Below, piece by piece: positions 1 through 8,746 of a DNA stretch of 64,000 bases (its first letter is position 1; every line of letters starts with the position of its first letter). The notes under the pieces were generated by a model. It worked only from the letters and a program-made list of their open reading frames with translations, had not been told where the DNA came from and ran no database searches. The DNA lies in the NCBI GenBank assembly GCA_963786675.1, contig CAWAZY010000006.1, positions 1-64,000 of the forward strand, given 5' to 3'. This stretch comes from JAGVSR01 sp963786675 (GTDB lineage Bacteria; Pseudomonadota; Alphaproteobacteria; Rhizobiales; Hyphomicrobiaceae). A program made the position numbers and the translations under genes.

Positions 1-89
1 AACCGGCTCCAGGCGTGCGCCGCCATGACTTCGAAATGCGTCAGCGTCGGCGGTTGCATCAGCCGCCAATCGACATCGTCCTCGACCAT
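1..89 (-). CDS. Possible 5' end of an unknown gene, running off the left edge
   Basis: An ATG at 89 on the minus strand opens a frame with no stop down to base 1 (29 codons). A purine-rich GGGGGCAG stretch sits just upstream as a possible ribosome binding site. The visible residues (MVEDDVDWRL...) show no domain I recognise. A 29-codon open frame in GC-rich DNA can occur by chance, so this is tentative. Confidence 0.3.
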   Translation of the reverse strand, partial: MVEDDVDWRLMQPPTLTHFEVMAAHAWSR

Positions 90-521
90 TCTGCCCCCAC
101 TGCCACAGCCTGCGGTCCGCTGTCGCGGCCATGCGACCGCGGACGAAGCTAGATGGGCGCTACAGCACGCCTTTCGGGCGACAACAAGGATTTCCCGGTT
201 GAGAGCCTTAGGAGCAGCAATTCTGCTCCCGCAACCGCCTCATCGGGCCGCGACATCACCTGCGACGCACGGCCCGTCCCCCCCTGGAGCAACGTGCTAT
301 AAGCAACGTGGCCTCGCACATGTCTCTTCTAACGGGATACCGATTGCGAGAACTGACATGGACGTCGCCATCTGGCTCATCATTGCCCATCCATCCGCCG
401 ACAATGTCCCGCCGACCAAAAGCTGAAACCCCGGTAAATCGCAGCCAACCGCAGCCTGCACAGAAGCGAGGAGCAGCGCGGCCGCCGAATTCGACCCAAC
501 GGTTCCAAGGTCTGGGCGTCG
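90..521. other. Gene-free stretch, nothing recognised
   Basis: About 430 bases between the left-edge partial frame and the hydrolase at 522. Several overlapping frames are open, but none gives a protein with a recognisable motif or a convincing ribosome binding site. It presumably holds the divergent promoters; no clear promoter or terminator was seen. Confidence 0.4.
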
Positions 522-1388
522 GTGGACGTGCCCGATCTGGGCGTGCTCAGCCGCGCCGCCCCGCGGCGTGCGGCGGATATCGTTTTTCAGCACTTTTGCG
601 AACCGCACCGCTCCGAGCGCCGCGAGGCCGGCCATACGTTTCTGGTGCGCCGCGCCCGGCGCCATCTGGCCATGGCACGAACGATGGCGGTGCCGTCGGT
701 CGATGGGCCCATTCCCGTCCACGTCTTCGAGCCCGTCGATCAGCCCGTGCGCGCCAACGTTCTGGTGGCCCACGGCTGGACAGCCGAAGCCTCGTTCATG
801 ACGTTATTCGGCGAGCGTCTGCGCCATGTCGGATTTCGCGCCATCCTGATGGACGCGCCCGCGCATGGGCACTGCCCCCGGCGCAAATCGAGCATGATCG
901 ACTACACGGAAGCCGTACTCAACGTGGCAGCGGCCTTCGCGCCGGTTCCCCACATCATCGCTCACTCGATGGGCTGCCTCGCCGCGCTGCATGCGGGTGC
1001 CGGCGGACCACCCTTTCACCAGCGCGCGGATTTTAAACGCTATGTTCTGATTTCTCCGCCCAACCGGTTGTCAGCGATCACGCGCGAGTTTGCCAATGCG
1101 CGCAACCTCACCGATCAAGCGCGCAGGGCGTTCGAACGCAGGCTGGAGCGCGTCGCGCATCGCAGCCTGTCAACTTTCACCAGCGCCGATCTGCTGCGCG
1201 CATCCGGCGGGACAGCAATCTTGCTTCATGCCCGGGACGACACCGAAGTGCCAATATTCCATTCAGAGGAGATTGCGGCCTCGGTGCCCGGCACAAAGAC
1301 CCAGCTCTTCGACGGAATGGGCCACCGCAAGATCCTTTCCTCACCGCAGGTTGTGCGCGCCGCCTTGAATTTTCTGATGGAAACCTGA
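522..1388 (+). CDS. Alpha/beta fold hydrolase
   Basis: A 288-residue protein with an alpha/beta hydrolase core. The oxyanion strand VLVAHGW lies near residue 88. The nucleophile elbow AHSMGC (Ser in a G/A-x-S-x-G-like turn) is near residue 150. A late DDTEVP segment and a GMGHRK segment supply the likely acid and histidine. The substrate cannot be told. I kept the GTG start at 522 because the residues before the first internal ATG (672) read like coding sequence typical of such hydrolases; a start at 672 remains possible. It stands alone, about 100 bp before trxB on the same strand. Confidence 0.75.
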   Translation: MDVPDLGVLSRAAPRRAADIVFQHFCEPHRSERREAGHTFLVRRARRHLAMARTMAVPSVDGPIPVHVFEPVDQPVRANVLVAHGWTAEASFMTLFGERLRHVGFRAILMDAPAHGHCPRRKSSMIDYTEAVLNVAAAFAPVPHIIAHSMGCLAALHAGAGGPPFHQRADFKRYVLISPPNRLSAITREFANARNLTDQARRAFERRLERVAHRSLSTFTSADLLRASGGTAILLHARDDTEVPIFHSEEIAASVPGTKTQLFDGMGHRKILSSPQVVRAALNFLMET

Positions 1389-1493
1389 AGCGGCCGGCTG
1401 CGTATCTACGGGGGCTCGCGAATCCGTGCCAGCACCGCTATATGAAGGCCGAGCCAAACGGGGCAGCGCCCCCAACCCATTCCAGGACACGCC

Positions 1494-2459
1494 ATGACAG
1501 CCGCTAAGCACGCCAAGGTGATCATTCTGGGCTCAGGCCCCGCCGGCTACACCGCTGCGATCTACGCCGCGCGCGCCATGTTGAACCCCGTGATGATCCA
1601 AGGCATCCAGCCCGGCGGTCAGCTGACCATCACCACCGACGTGGAAAATTATCCCGGGTTCGCCGATGTGATCCAAGGGCCGTGGCTCATGGAGCAGATG
1701 CGCGCTCAAGCCGAGCATGTCGGTACCGAAATCGTGATGGATCACATCGTAAAGGTCGATCTGCAGACGCGTCCCTTCAAGCTGGAAGGTGACAGCGGCG
1801 ATACCTATACGTGCGATACACTCATCATCTGCACCGGCGCGCAGGCGCGCTGGCTCGGCCTCCCTTCGGAGGAGGCCTTCCAAGGTTTCGGCGTTTCCGC
1901 TTGTGCAACCTGCGACGGCTTTTTCTACAAGGGTAAGGAAGTCGTGGTGGTCGGCGGCGGCAACACCGCGGTCGAGGAGGCACTGTTCCTGACCAACTTC
2001 GCCAGCCGCGTTACGGTCGTGCACCGCCGCGACAGCTTCCGCGCGGAAAAGATCCTGCAGGAGCGCCTGTTCAAGCACCCGAAGATCGAAGTCATCTGGG
2101 ACAGCGCGATCGAGGAAATCACCGGCACCGCCGATCCCAAGACCGTCACTGGCATACGCTTGAAGAACGTCAAGACGGGCGCGTTCACCCAACGCAAGGC
2201 GGACGGTGTCTTCATCGCCATTGGCCACGCGCCGGCGACGGCTCTCTTCAAGGGCCAGCTCGACATGACACCGGGCGGGTACCTCATCACAAAGCCCGAT
2301 TCCACCGCGACAGCCATCCCGGGCGTATTCGCCGCCGGCGATGTCAAGGACGAGATCTATCGCCAGGCCGTCACGGCGGCCGGCATGGGCTGCATGGCAG
2401 CCCTTGAAGCTGAGCGCTTCCTGGCCCAATCGGAAAGCCACGCGGTGGCGGCGGAGTAA
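1494..2459 (+). CDS. trxB: Thioredoxin-disulfide reductase
   Basis: A 321-residue FAD/NADPH enzyme that passes electrons from NADPH to thioredoxin in the cytoplasm. The N-terminal FAD-binding glycine motif GSGPAGY is at residues 13-19. The redox-active CATC pair followed by DG is near residue 137. The NADPH-binding GGGNTAVEEA is near residue 155, and the C-terminal FAD segment GVFAAGDV is near residue 275. Length and domain order match the family exactly. The ATG at 1494 lies shortly after a promoter-sized gap from the previous gene. Confidence 0.95.
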   Translation: MTAAKHAKVIILGSGPAGYTAAIYAARAMLNPVMIQGIQPGGQLTITTDVENYPGFADVIQGPWLMEQMRAQAEHVGTEIVMDHIVKVDLQTRPFKLEGDSGDTYTCDTLIICTGAQARWLGLPSEEAFQGFGVSACATCDGFFYKGKEVVVVGGGNTAVEEALFLTNFASRVTVVHRRDSFRAEKILQERLFKHPKIEVIWDSAIEEITGTADPKTVTGIRLKNVKTGAFTQRKADGVFIAIGHAPATALFKGQLDMTPGGYLITKPDSTATAIPGVFAAGDVKDEIYRQAVTAAGMGCMAALEAERFLAQSESHAVAAE

Positions 2460-2571
2460 CTTTCTTTCCAATCGGCCGCTGTTAGACCGCAATCAGGTGT
2501 GGAACTCTACGACCCAGGACCTAGCCTCGCGGGCAACGATTGCCTGCGAACCCCAACAGCGAGGTGATGTC

Positions 2572-2847
2572 ATGAAAGCTGCAATTTCCTTGATCGGCGC
2601 CGGAGCACTGGTCTTGTCGCTCGGAACGGCAGCGCAGACCGGCCATGATGATGAGCCTTATCAGCGCGTATACCGCGGCGACCCCGGCGGCGTGGTCGAA
2701 ACCCTATACGCTCATGGGTTTGTCTCCTGGCGCGACATTGAGCTTGATGATGGCAAATGGGAAGTGGACGACGCACGCCACGTCAATGGCGGCGTCTATG
2801 ATCTCGACATCCGCCGCGGCCGGATTGTGAAGTGGGAGCGCGACTGA
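2572..2847 (+). CDS. Small exported PepSY-like protein
   Basis: A 91-residue protein with an N-terminal signal peptide (MKAAISLIGAGALVLSLG..., likely cleaved after AAQT or nearby). The mature part of about 70 residues ends in a strand-turn-strand pattern (KWEVDDARHVNGGVYDLDI) like the half-domain of PepSY/YpeB proteins. ATG 2572 follows a GAGG ribosome binding site. It ends just before a strong terminator (2897-2926). It is one of three PepSY-like exported proteins near the two-component system at 3758-5769, so a periplasmic regulatory or protease-inhibitory role is possible, but that is inference. Confidence 0.7.
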   Translation: MKAAISLIGAGALVLSLGTAAQTGHDDEPYQRVYRGDPGGVVETLYAHGFVSWRDIELDDGKWEVDDARHVNGGVYDLDIRRGRIVKWERD

Positions 2848-2896
2848 TTTCCAAGAAGAGGCTTCCCAGACCCTAGGCAATTCAGAACCCATGGAC

Positions 2897-2926
2897 CGGC
2901 TGCTCGTCAAAGGGCAGCCGTTTTTT
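2897..2926 (+). terminator. Rho-independent terminator
   Basis: CGGCTGC (2897-2903) pairs with GCAGCCG (2914-2920) and is followed at once by six T's. It lies 50 bp after the stop of the small PepSY-like gene. Confidence 0.8.
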
Positions 2927-2958
2927 ATTGTGCTGCGCGAACCAGAAATGCGCATAAA

Positions 2959-2992
2959 AAATGGACCCGGCTTGAAGCAAGCCGGGCCATTT
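2959..2992 (-). terminator. Terminator hairpin for the leftward PepSY gene
   Basis: A long inverted repeat: AAATGG plus CCCGGCTTG on the left pairs with CAAGCCGGG plus CCATTT on the right, around an AAG loop. On the minus strand it is followed by a run of T's (the plus strand reads ATAAAAA just to the left), so it ends the leftward gene at 3023-3299 and may also work as a second stop for rightward transcripts. Confidence 0.75.
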
Positions 2993-3022
2993 CCCATTCA
3001 GCCGACGCTATCGCATTTGTCG

Positions 3023-3299
3023 TCAGTCATCGTAGCCGGGCAGCACTTCGCCGGTTGCCGGATGGACGTACATTTCGATACGCACGCCATTCTTGTCAGT
3101 GACTTTCACCTCGTAGGCGCCGTCGTCGCTTTCGATCTCGCGGACCTGTATAACCTTGAGCCGTCAGCTTCTCCGTCAACTGCGTATGCGACATCCACTG
3201 GTCGGCCGGAACATTGAGACGGCGGCTGCTATCTGCGGACGCGGGACCAGCAGCCAGGACGGCGGCAGCAAGGGCGGAAGCGAGTGCAATATTGCGCAT
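3023..3299 (-). CDS. Exported PepSY-domain protein, frameshifted
   Basis: The first frame gives a signal peptide (MRNIALASALAAAVLAAGPASA) followed by DQWMSHTQLTEKLTAQGY. The reading then continues in the next frame as VREIESDDGAYEVKV...VHPATGEVLPGYDD and a stop at 3023. Removing one base near 3148 joins the two as ...AQGYKVREIES, a textbook PepSY segment of about 91 residues. PepSY proteins are small periplasmic modules often linked to proteases or sensor kinases. The gene is divergent from the PepSY–response regulator–kinase operon at 3423. The break has the same +1 form as six other genes here, so it is probably a sequence error. Confidence 0.75.
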
Positions 3300-3422
3300 T
3301 CTGTGATCTCCTAAATCCGGCTGGACCAAGCGCCAGCACCGGGACCTTGCCGCACCCCGCCTGATACCCCGCTGATCCCTATTGTCAGCGGCGCGTCAGC
3401 GGCTCACCGCCATAGGAATTTC

Positions 3423-3758
3423 ATGCGTCATTGCCCCAAATTCCCTTCATCCTTGGCGATGTGCCTTGCCGCGCTCGCGGCGCTGACTTTGTGTGCTGCG
3501 CCCGCGTTCAGCAAGGACGACGAAATCGGACACAACGAGGCGCGCCGCCTTGTCGAAGCGGGCCGCATACTTCCCCTGGAACAGATCTTGAGCGATCTGC
3601 AGAACAACGTACCCGGCAAACTTCTGAAGACGGAACTCGAGTGGGACGACGGACGCATCGTCTACGAACTGAAAATCCTGCGCTCGGACGGACGCGTCCA
3701 GGAAGTGGAGCTCGACGCGGCGACCGGAGAGATCCTCAAGATCGAGGATGACGACTGA
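3423..3758 (+). CDS. Exported PepSY-domain protein, first gene of a two-component operon
   Basis: A 111-residue protein with a signal peptide (about residues 1-30, ending AAPAFS) and one PepSY domain: ARRLVEAGRILPLEQIL, then a strand pair and EVELDAATGEILKIEDDD. Its stop overlaps the ATG of the response regulator (ATGATG/TGATG junction at 3756-3760), so the three genes 3423-5769 form a tightly coupled operon. PepSY proteins in such operons are thought to sense or modulate signals in the periplasm, here presumably for the kinase. The operon is divergent from a second PepSY gene. Confidence 0.85.
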   Translation: MRHCPKFPSSLAMCLAALAALTLCAAPAFSKDDEIGHNEARRLVEAGRILPLEQILSDLQNNVPGKLLKTELEWDDGRIVYELKILRSDGRVQEVELDAATGEILKIEDDD

Positions 3759-4423
3759 TGCGGCTTCTCGTCGTTGAAGACGACCCACGGATCCAGGCCG
3801 ATGTCACCACCGCGCTCGCGGCGGCAGGGTATGTCTGTGAAACGTCCCAGGACGGCGAAGACGCATGGTTCAAAGGCGATACGGAACCCTTTGACCTGAT
3901 CGTCCTCGACCTGGGACTGCCGCATCTGGACGGGCTCACCGTGCTCAAGAAATGGCGGCAGGCGGGCCGGACAACTCCGGTTCTCGTTCTGACGGCACGC
4001 GGCAGCTGGCCCGAGCGCGTGGAAGGCATCGATGCCGGCGCCGACGACTACCTGCCCAAGCCGTTTCAGATGGAAGAGCTTCTGGCACGGGTGCGAAGCC
4101 TGTTACGCCGATCCGCAGGCCATGCCAGCGCCGTCATTGACAACGGAACCGTCGTCGTCGATACGCGCCAGATGCGTGTACTCGTCGGCGGCAGCGCCGT
4201 CAGCCTGACAGCCCTGGAATATAGGCTTGTCTCATTCCTCATGCACAACAAGGGCCGTGTGATACCGCCCGGTGAACTGCTCGATCATCTCTACGGTGAC
4301 GATGACTCCCGCGAAGCGAACGCCCTTGAAGCCTTGGTCATGCGCACACGCAAAAAGATCGGTGCCGACCAGATCGAAACGCGGCGGGGCTTCGGTTATC
4401 TTATGCCGGATGGTCCAGCGTGA
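3758..4423 (+). CDS. OmpR/PhoP-family response regulator
   Basis: A 221-residue cytoplasmic DNA-binding regulator. The receiver domain (1-115) has the acidic pair ED at 7-8, phosphoacceptor Asp51 in IVLDLGLPHLDG, and Lys101 in YLPKPF. The C-terminal winged-helix domain (about 130-220) contains LTALEYRLVSFLM and the recognition-helix region EALVMRTRKKIGAD. It overlaps both neighbours (PepSY gene before, histidine kinase after), so it is the partner of that kinase. The targets are unknown. Confidence 0.92.
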   Translation: MRLLVVEDDPRIQADVTTALAAAGYVCETSQDGEDAWFKGDTEPFDLIVLDLGLPHLDGLTVLKKWRQAGRTTPVLVLTARGSWPERVEGIDAGADDYLPKPFQMEELLARVRSLLRRSAGHASAVIDNGTVVVDTRQMRVLVGGSAVSLTALEYRLVSFLMHNKGRVIPPGELLDHLYGDDDSREANALEALVMRTRKKIGADQIETRRGFGYLMPDGPA

Positions 4424-5769
4424 AAGTCCGCTCGCTTCGTCTCCGACTCCTGGCAGGGGCCGTGGCGTTCCTCTTTCTAGCTCTTGGCGCGGCAGCGGCG
4501 GGTTTGACGTTTCTGTTCGAACGGCACGTCAAAACCTGGATTGATGCGGAACTGACCGCGAATGTTGATCTCATCATCGCGAGCATCGATCGCGCGCCCG
4601 ACGGAAGGATCAGCCTCGTGCGACCCCCGCCGGATCCGCGATTCAGCACACCTTTCTCGGGCTACTACTGGCAGGTGCAGACCGGCGACAGCAACGTCAC
4701 AATCCGCTCTCCGTCACTCTGGGATTTCGCGCTCACCCTAACGCAGCTTCCAACCATCGAGGATCACGCCCATCATCACCGTGTGGCGGGTCCTCAGGGT
4801 CAAACCCTCTATCTGCTCGAAAAGTGGGTCGAGCTGCCCGCGCGGCTCGGTCGTGATACCGCGCATGTCGCCGTAGGTATCGACGAGGCCAAAGTGGATG
4901 CGGCGGTCTGGCAGTTCGCGAAAGCGCTGTCTCCATTTCTCCTGCTTCTCGGAACGCTGCTTTCAGTCGCCACCTATGTTCAAGTGTCTCTCGGCCTCAA
5001 ACCACTGGCCCGGCTGCGTGAACGGACCTTGCAAATCCGGCAAGGCGGCGCGCGCCGGATGGGTAGCGAATACCCCGAGGAAATCGTGCCTCTAACCCGG
5101 GAGATCGACACGCTGCTCGAAGCGCGCGACCGTGAGATCGACAAGGCGAAAGACAGGGCGGCCGATCTGGCGCATGGCTTGAACACACCCATCCAGGTTC
5201 TCATCGGCGGCATCGGCCGGTTGCGCGCCCAAGGCGATACCGGTCTGGCGAACGATCTCGATGCGGCGCTGACGACCATGCAGAGGCATGTCCAGAGGCA
5301 GTTGGCCAAGGCACGCATGGCTCTGCGCCAAGGCGATGAGCGGGCCGCTATCGCACCCGTCCTGGAACGTGTCGTCAACGTCGTCAGGCAATCCGCGGAC
5401 GGCGCCAGGCTGGATTGGGCCCTCGATATTCCCCCAGACCTGATTGCCCGCATCCACGCCGACGATCTGGCGGAAGCCTTGGGCGGGCTCCTGGAAAATG
5501 CCGCCCGCCATGCGCGCACGCGCGTGGCTGTCAGCGCGGCCCGCGAGGGCGCGTCGGCCGTGATCGCCATCGGCGACGACGGGGCGGGCATCGCCGAAGC
5601 CCACTATGAAGACGCCCTGAAGCGCGGCCGAAGGTTGGATACTTCGCGCAACGGCTCTGGCTTGGGTCTGGCGATCGTCGCTGACATTGCCGAAGCGGCA
5701 GGGGGTTCAATCGGGTTTCGCAAGACGGACGGCCTCTTCACCGCCGTCTTGACGCTCCCAGTCACGTAA
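4420..5769 (+). CDS. PhoQ-like sensor histidine kinase
   Basis: A 449-residue membrane kinase starting with GTG overlapping the regulator stop (GTGA). It has a TM1 near 9-31, a periplasmic sensor of about 135 residues, a TM2 near 167-187, a HAMP-like linker, and a dimerisation helix with phospho-His in DLAHGLNTP. The ATPase domain carries the N box ENAARHA, GDDGAGI and GSGLGLAIV. The AHG(L)xTP variant of the H box is typical of PhoQ-like kinases. It is the last gene of the PepSY–regulator–kinase operon. The ligand is unknown; divalent cations or envelope stress are reasonable guesses for the family. Confidence 0.9.
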   Translation: MKVRSLRLRLLAGAVAFLFLALGAAAAGLTFLFERHVKTWIDAELTANVDLIIASIDRAPDGRISLVRPPPDPRFSTPFSGYYWQVQTGDSNVTIRSPSLWDFALTLTQLPTIEDHAHHHRVAGPQGQTLYLLEKWVELPARLGRDTAHVAVGIDEAKVDAAVWQFAKALSPFLLLLGTLLSVATYVQVSLGLKPLARLRERTLQIRQGGARRMGSEYPEEIVPLTREIDTLLEARDREIDKAKDRAADLAHGLNTPIQVLIGGIGRLRAQGDTGLANDLDAALTTMQRHVQRQLAKARMALRQGDERAAIAPVLERVVNVVRQSADGARLDWALDIPPDLIARIHADDLAEALGGLLENAARHARTRVAVSAAREGASAVIAIGDDGAGIAEAHYEDALKRGRRLDTSRNGSGLGLAIVADIAEAAGGSIGFRKTDGLFTAVLTLPVT

Positions 5770-5793
5770 TGCCAACGGCGCGTGACGACGCGA

Positions 5794-8509
5794 TCAGAAC
5801 GGCACGGAAATTTTTACCGACCCGCCATGCTGCGTGGTCTCATCGCCGAAGCGGCCATCGTACTGCAGACGCAGCACCGTCCCGGCACCAGAGATGAAAT
5901 CCACACCCGCACCGATATCGGCGACCACGTCGTCGATCTCCGTTTCGATTGCAAAGCCTGCAACGCCGGCCGGCGCATCGGCGAACGCGGCAGACGTGAC
6001 GAAACTATCCGTGTCGAGCCACGTCACGCCGGCCTTGACGTACGGCCGCGCTACTCCGCCTGCCGCCAGGGCATATTCAGCTCCGAACTCGACCGAGGGC
6101 GAGACGGAAAACACGGTGTCTTCGTTGCCGGCGACCGCCAAAGCGATGCCGTCGTCGCTGCGCTCCCGGTAGCCGTCGCGCTCCAACCGCGTCACACTCA
6201 GATCGAGCTGCGGCTTGGCATACCAATGCCCAAAGCTCATCAGATAGGCGCCCGTCAGGCGGCCGGCGATGAAGCTGAGGTCCGTGTCGGATGTGGCGCG
6301 GCCATCGAAGCCATCGAACGTCACATCGCGCGTGTTGTCGGCCCAGCCGTGGCCGCCCGTCAGGCTCGCCGCAAACAGCCAAGGTCCTGGATTGTACTTG
6401 AGTACGGCACCCAGATGCAGGCGCTCGGTCTCGCTGATCGCGTCCGTATCGGTGCGCAGATCGCCCTGCTCGAATCCGATGCCGCCGCCCAGTCGCCAAG
6501 CCCCGCCAAGATCGAACTGCCCGCCGGCGGAATAGAAGGTCGCTGTTTCCTCGAAAGAAGTTCGATTGCGCCCGCCGTCATTGTCGAGATGGCTGGCGCT
6601 CGCGCGCACCCACAGGCACTGGCCTTCGCGAATGAAGGAATTGCCGCCGCCATCTCCAAGCGTGCGGCACGACAGCAGCTGGCTGCCGAACGTATTGCCC
6701 GTCGCCATGGCGGACGCAAAGGACAGCGCCGTCGCCTGCCGGTGCCAATTGGTCGAGGACACGGGTCAACTCATCCACCGATGTGATGTTCAGCATCGCA
6801 GCCATTACCGGCAGCGACCCGCCAGCACCGAGGATGGCATTGAGGTTTGACGCCACCGCCGTCTGGTTCGGCGTCAGACCTGCCGCCGCGCCAAGAAAAT
6901 CGACGCTCAAGGTCAGAGCTACCGTGTTGGCATCCGGATAAAGCAGTTCGTAATCGACGAGAAGCGTATCGGAGACGGTCAGACCGTTGTCGGTCACGCC
7001 GCCAGCAGCGGTGAGGATCGTCACCGGGGTATTGAGTGCTACGCTGTCGAAGGACACGAGATTGCCCGCAACCTGACCCGACAGCGCGGCGGCGCCGGTG
7101 ACGGTCAAGAGGTCCGCGGTTCCAGCTTTGAGATCGACATCCGTCTCGAACGTCCCGCCCGCTGTCTGTGTCAGATCGCCCGTCAGCGCGGTCGTCTTCA
7201 CCGTGCCTTTGCCGCCGGGCGAGAGGGTCCCGGCGTTGGTCAGCATGCCCGACCCCAGCGCGATCGTTTCACCACTGTTGAAGGTGCCGCCCGCGTTGTT
7301 GTTGAACGTTCCGCCGCCAATGCCATTGAGCGTGACGTTGCCGTCGATCGTGCCCTGGTTTTCCACCGTGACGGACTGGCCCGTCAGATTGAGCGCATTG
7401 CCGGAAAGGGCCGCGATCATGCCGGCGTTGTTGAGTGAGAGGGTGGTGGCTGCATCGACCTGAACGCCCGTGCCGGTGCCCGAGCCACCGGTCACGCTGC
7501 CGCTGGCAATTGTTATGTCGACGGCACCGCCGGTTCCGGATGCGCCGCCCGCTCCGCTGATAGATAAAAAGCCACCTGCACCGCCCGCGGATGATGCAAA
7601 TATACCGTGAGACCCTGCGCCGCTGGCCTTGATCGTACCCGATGACGTGATCGAGACATCGCCACCATTGCCGCCGTTGCCGCCGTTGCCACTGATGGAG
7701 AGATCGGCACCGCGTCCGCCCGAACTGGTCGCGAAGATGCCGTGCGACGCCGGACCTGTCGTGGTGATATCGGCACGCGATTCAACCATGACTTCGCCTG
7801 CGCCGCCGCCGTTGCCGCCCGAGCCCGAAATTGCAAGTAACTGGCCGGCACCGCCAAGCGACTGTGCGGCAATACCATGAGCGCCATCGCCACGTGTCGA
7901 GATAATCCCTGAGGCATCCAGGCTCACATCGTCGGCATTGCCGGCATTACCGCCGTCGCCGCTGATCTGGAGAATACCGCCGCGCCCACCCTGGCTGATG
8001 GCGAAGATGCCGTGCGCCCCGTCTCCGGCTGTTTCCAGCTCCCCTGACGATGTGACGTCAACCGAGCCGCCGTTTCCGCCATTGCCGCCGCTGCCACTGA
8101 TGGCGAGATTTCCGCCATTGCCCCCGGAACTTGCGGCGAAGATCGCGTGTGAGAAGTCGCCGGTCGTGACGACATCACTGGTCGATTGAACGACGAGATT
8201 CGGCGCATTGCCGCCATCGCCGCCGTTGCCGCCAATTGAAATGTTGATACCGTTCGCGCCGGCCACGTTGGCGTTCACGCCGGGCGTGCCCGGGGCTGCG
8301 CTTGCAAGCGGCCCGGAGCAGGTCACGATGGTCGTGCCAGGCATGGAAAGGGTATCGGTGACACAGGCCGCTGCGGCCGATCCCGCCGAGAGCACTTGAA
8401 TCAACACGAGGGCCGAAGAGGATGCCGCGAGCGCAGTGAGGTGCTTGACGTGCGCGTTCGCCCTACGGCGCAGCTCAAGGCTCGCCGCCAAACCTGTCTC
8501 GGAAATCAT
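5794..8509 (-). CDS. Glycine-rich repeat autotransporter, frameshifted
   Basis: A type V secretion autotransporter of about 900 residues. From ATG 8509 there is a long signal peptide (ending near GSAAAAC), a passenger with five to six 45-residue glycine-rich repeats, then hydrophilic beta-helix-like sequence. The passenger frame runs to ...LDQLAPAGDG, where it shifts near 6722-6731. The next frame carries a C-terminal beta-barrel domain of about 300 residues ending in a typical aromatic C-terminus (SVKISVPF). One extra base explains the break. The passenger would be displayed on the outer membrane; adhesion is the usual guess but is not shown. It is convergent with the histidine kinase, 24 bp away. 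Confidence 0.8.
7568..8242 (-). repeat. Tandem 135-bp (45-residue) repeats in the autotransporter passenger
   Basis: Five consecutive units of 45 codons, plus a partial sixth to about 7505. Each has the pattern L-x-I-S-G-x-G-G-N-G-G ... S/T-S-G-x-I/L-x-T ... HGIFA-x-S-x-GG-x-GG. The repeats are diverged rather than identical, so they are old duplications. They probably form successive rungs of a beta-helix. Confidence 0.85.
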
Positions 8510-8746
8510 TAAGCCCCCCGGCCATGCTGAAATGCGCGTGCCGCAATCCCGAGGTGGGTCAGTATCCAATCACCCAGTCAGACTTGCGCCGCCCGAGGCT
8601 AATCTGATTCGATAAAAAAGGAGGTTAACGGACATTAACACCTAGCCCTTGCGAGCCAAGGGGCGGGGCCGAGATGTGCGATCATTACGGCGCGGTGTTG
8701 AACCGGCGGCAAGGATGCCTGCTCCCGGACGCCGATGCTGGACCGT

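Noticed and set aside
1533..2492. A 319-codon minus-strand frame opposite trxB
   Set aside because: trxB is certain on the plus strand, and the reverse product is of biased composition.
5782..6786. A 334-codon open frame on the plus strand opposite the autotransporter barrel
   Set aside because: The antisense strand carries a clear autotransporter beta-domain; the plus-strand product has no domain or signal.
7505..8242. CRISPR-like array
   Set aside because: The periodic repeats are coding, diverged, 135 bp long and without spacers.
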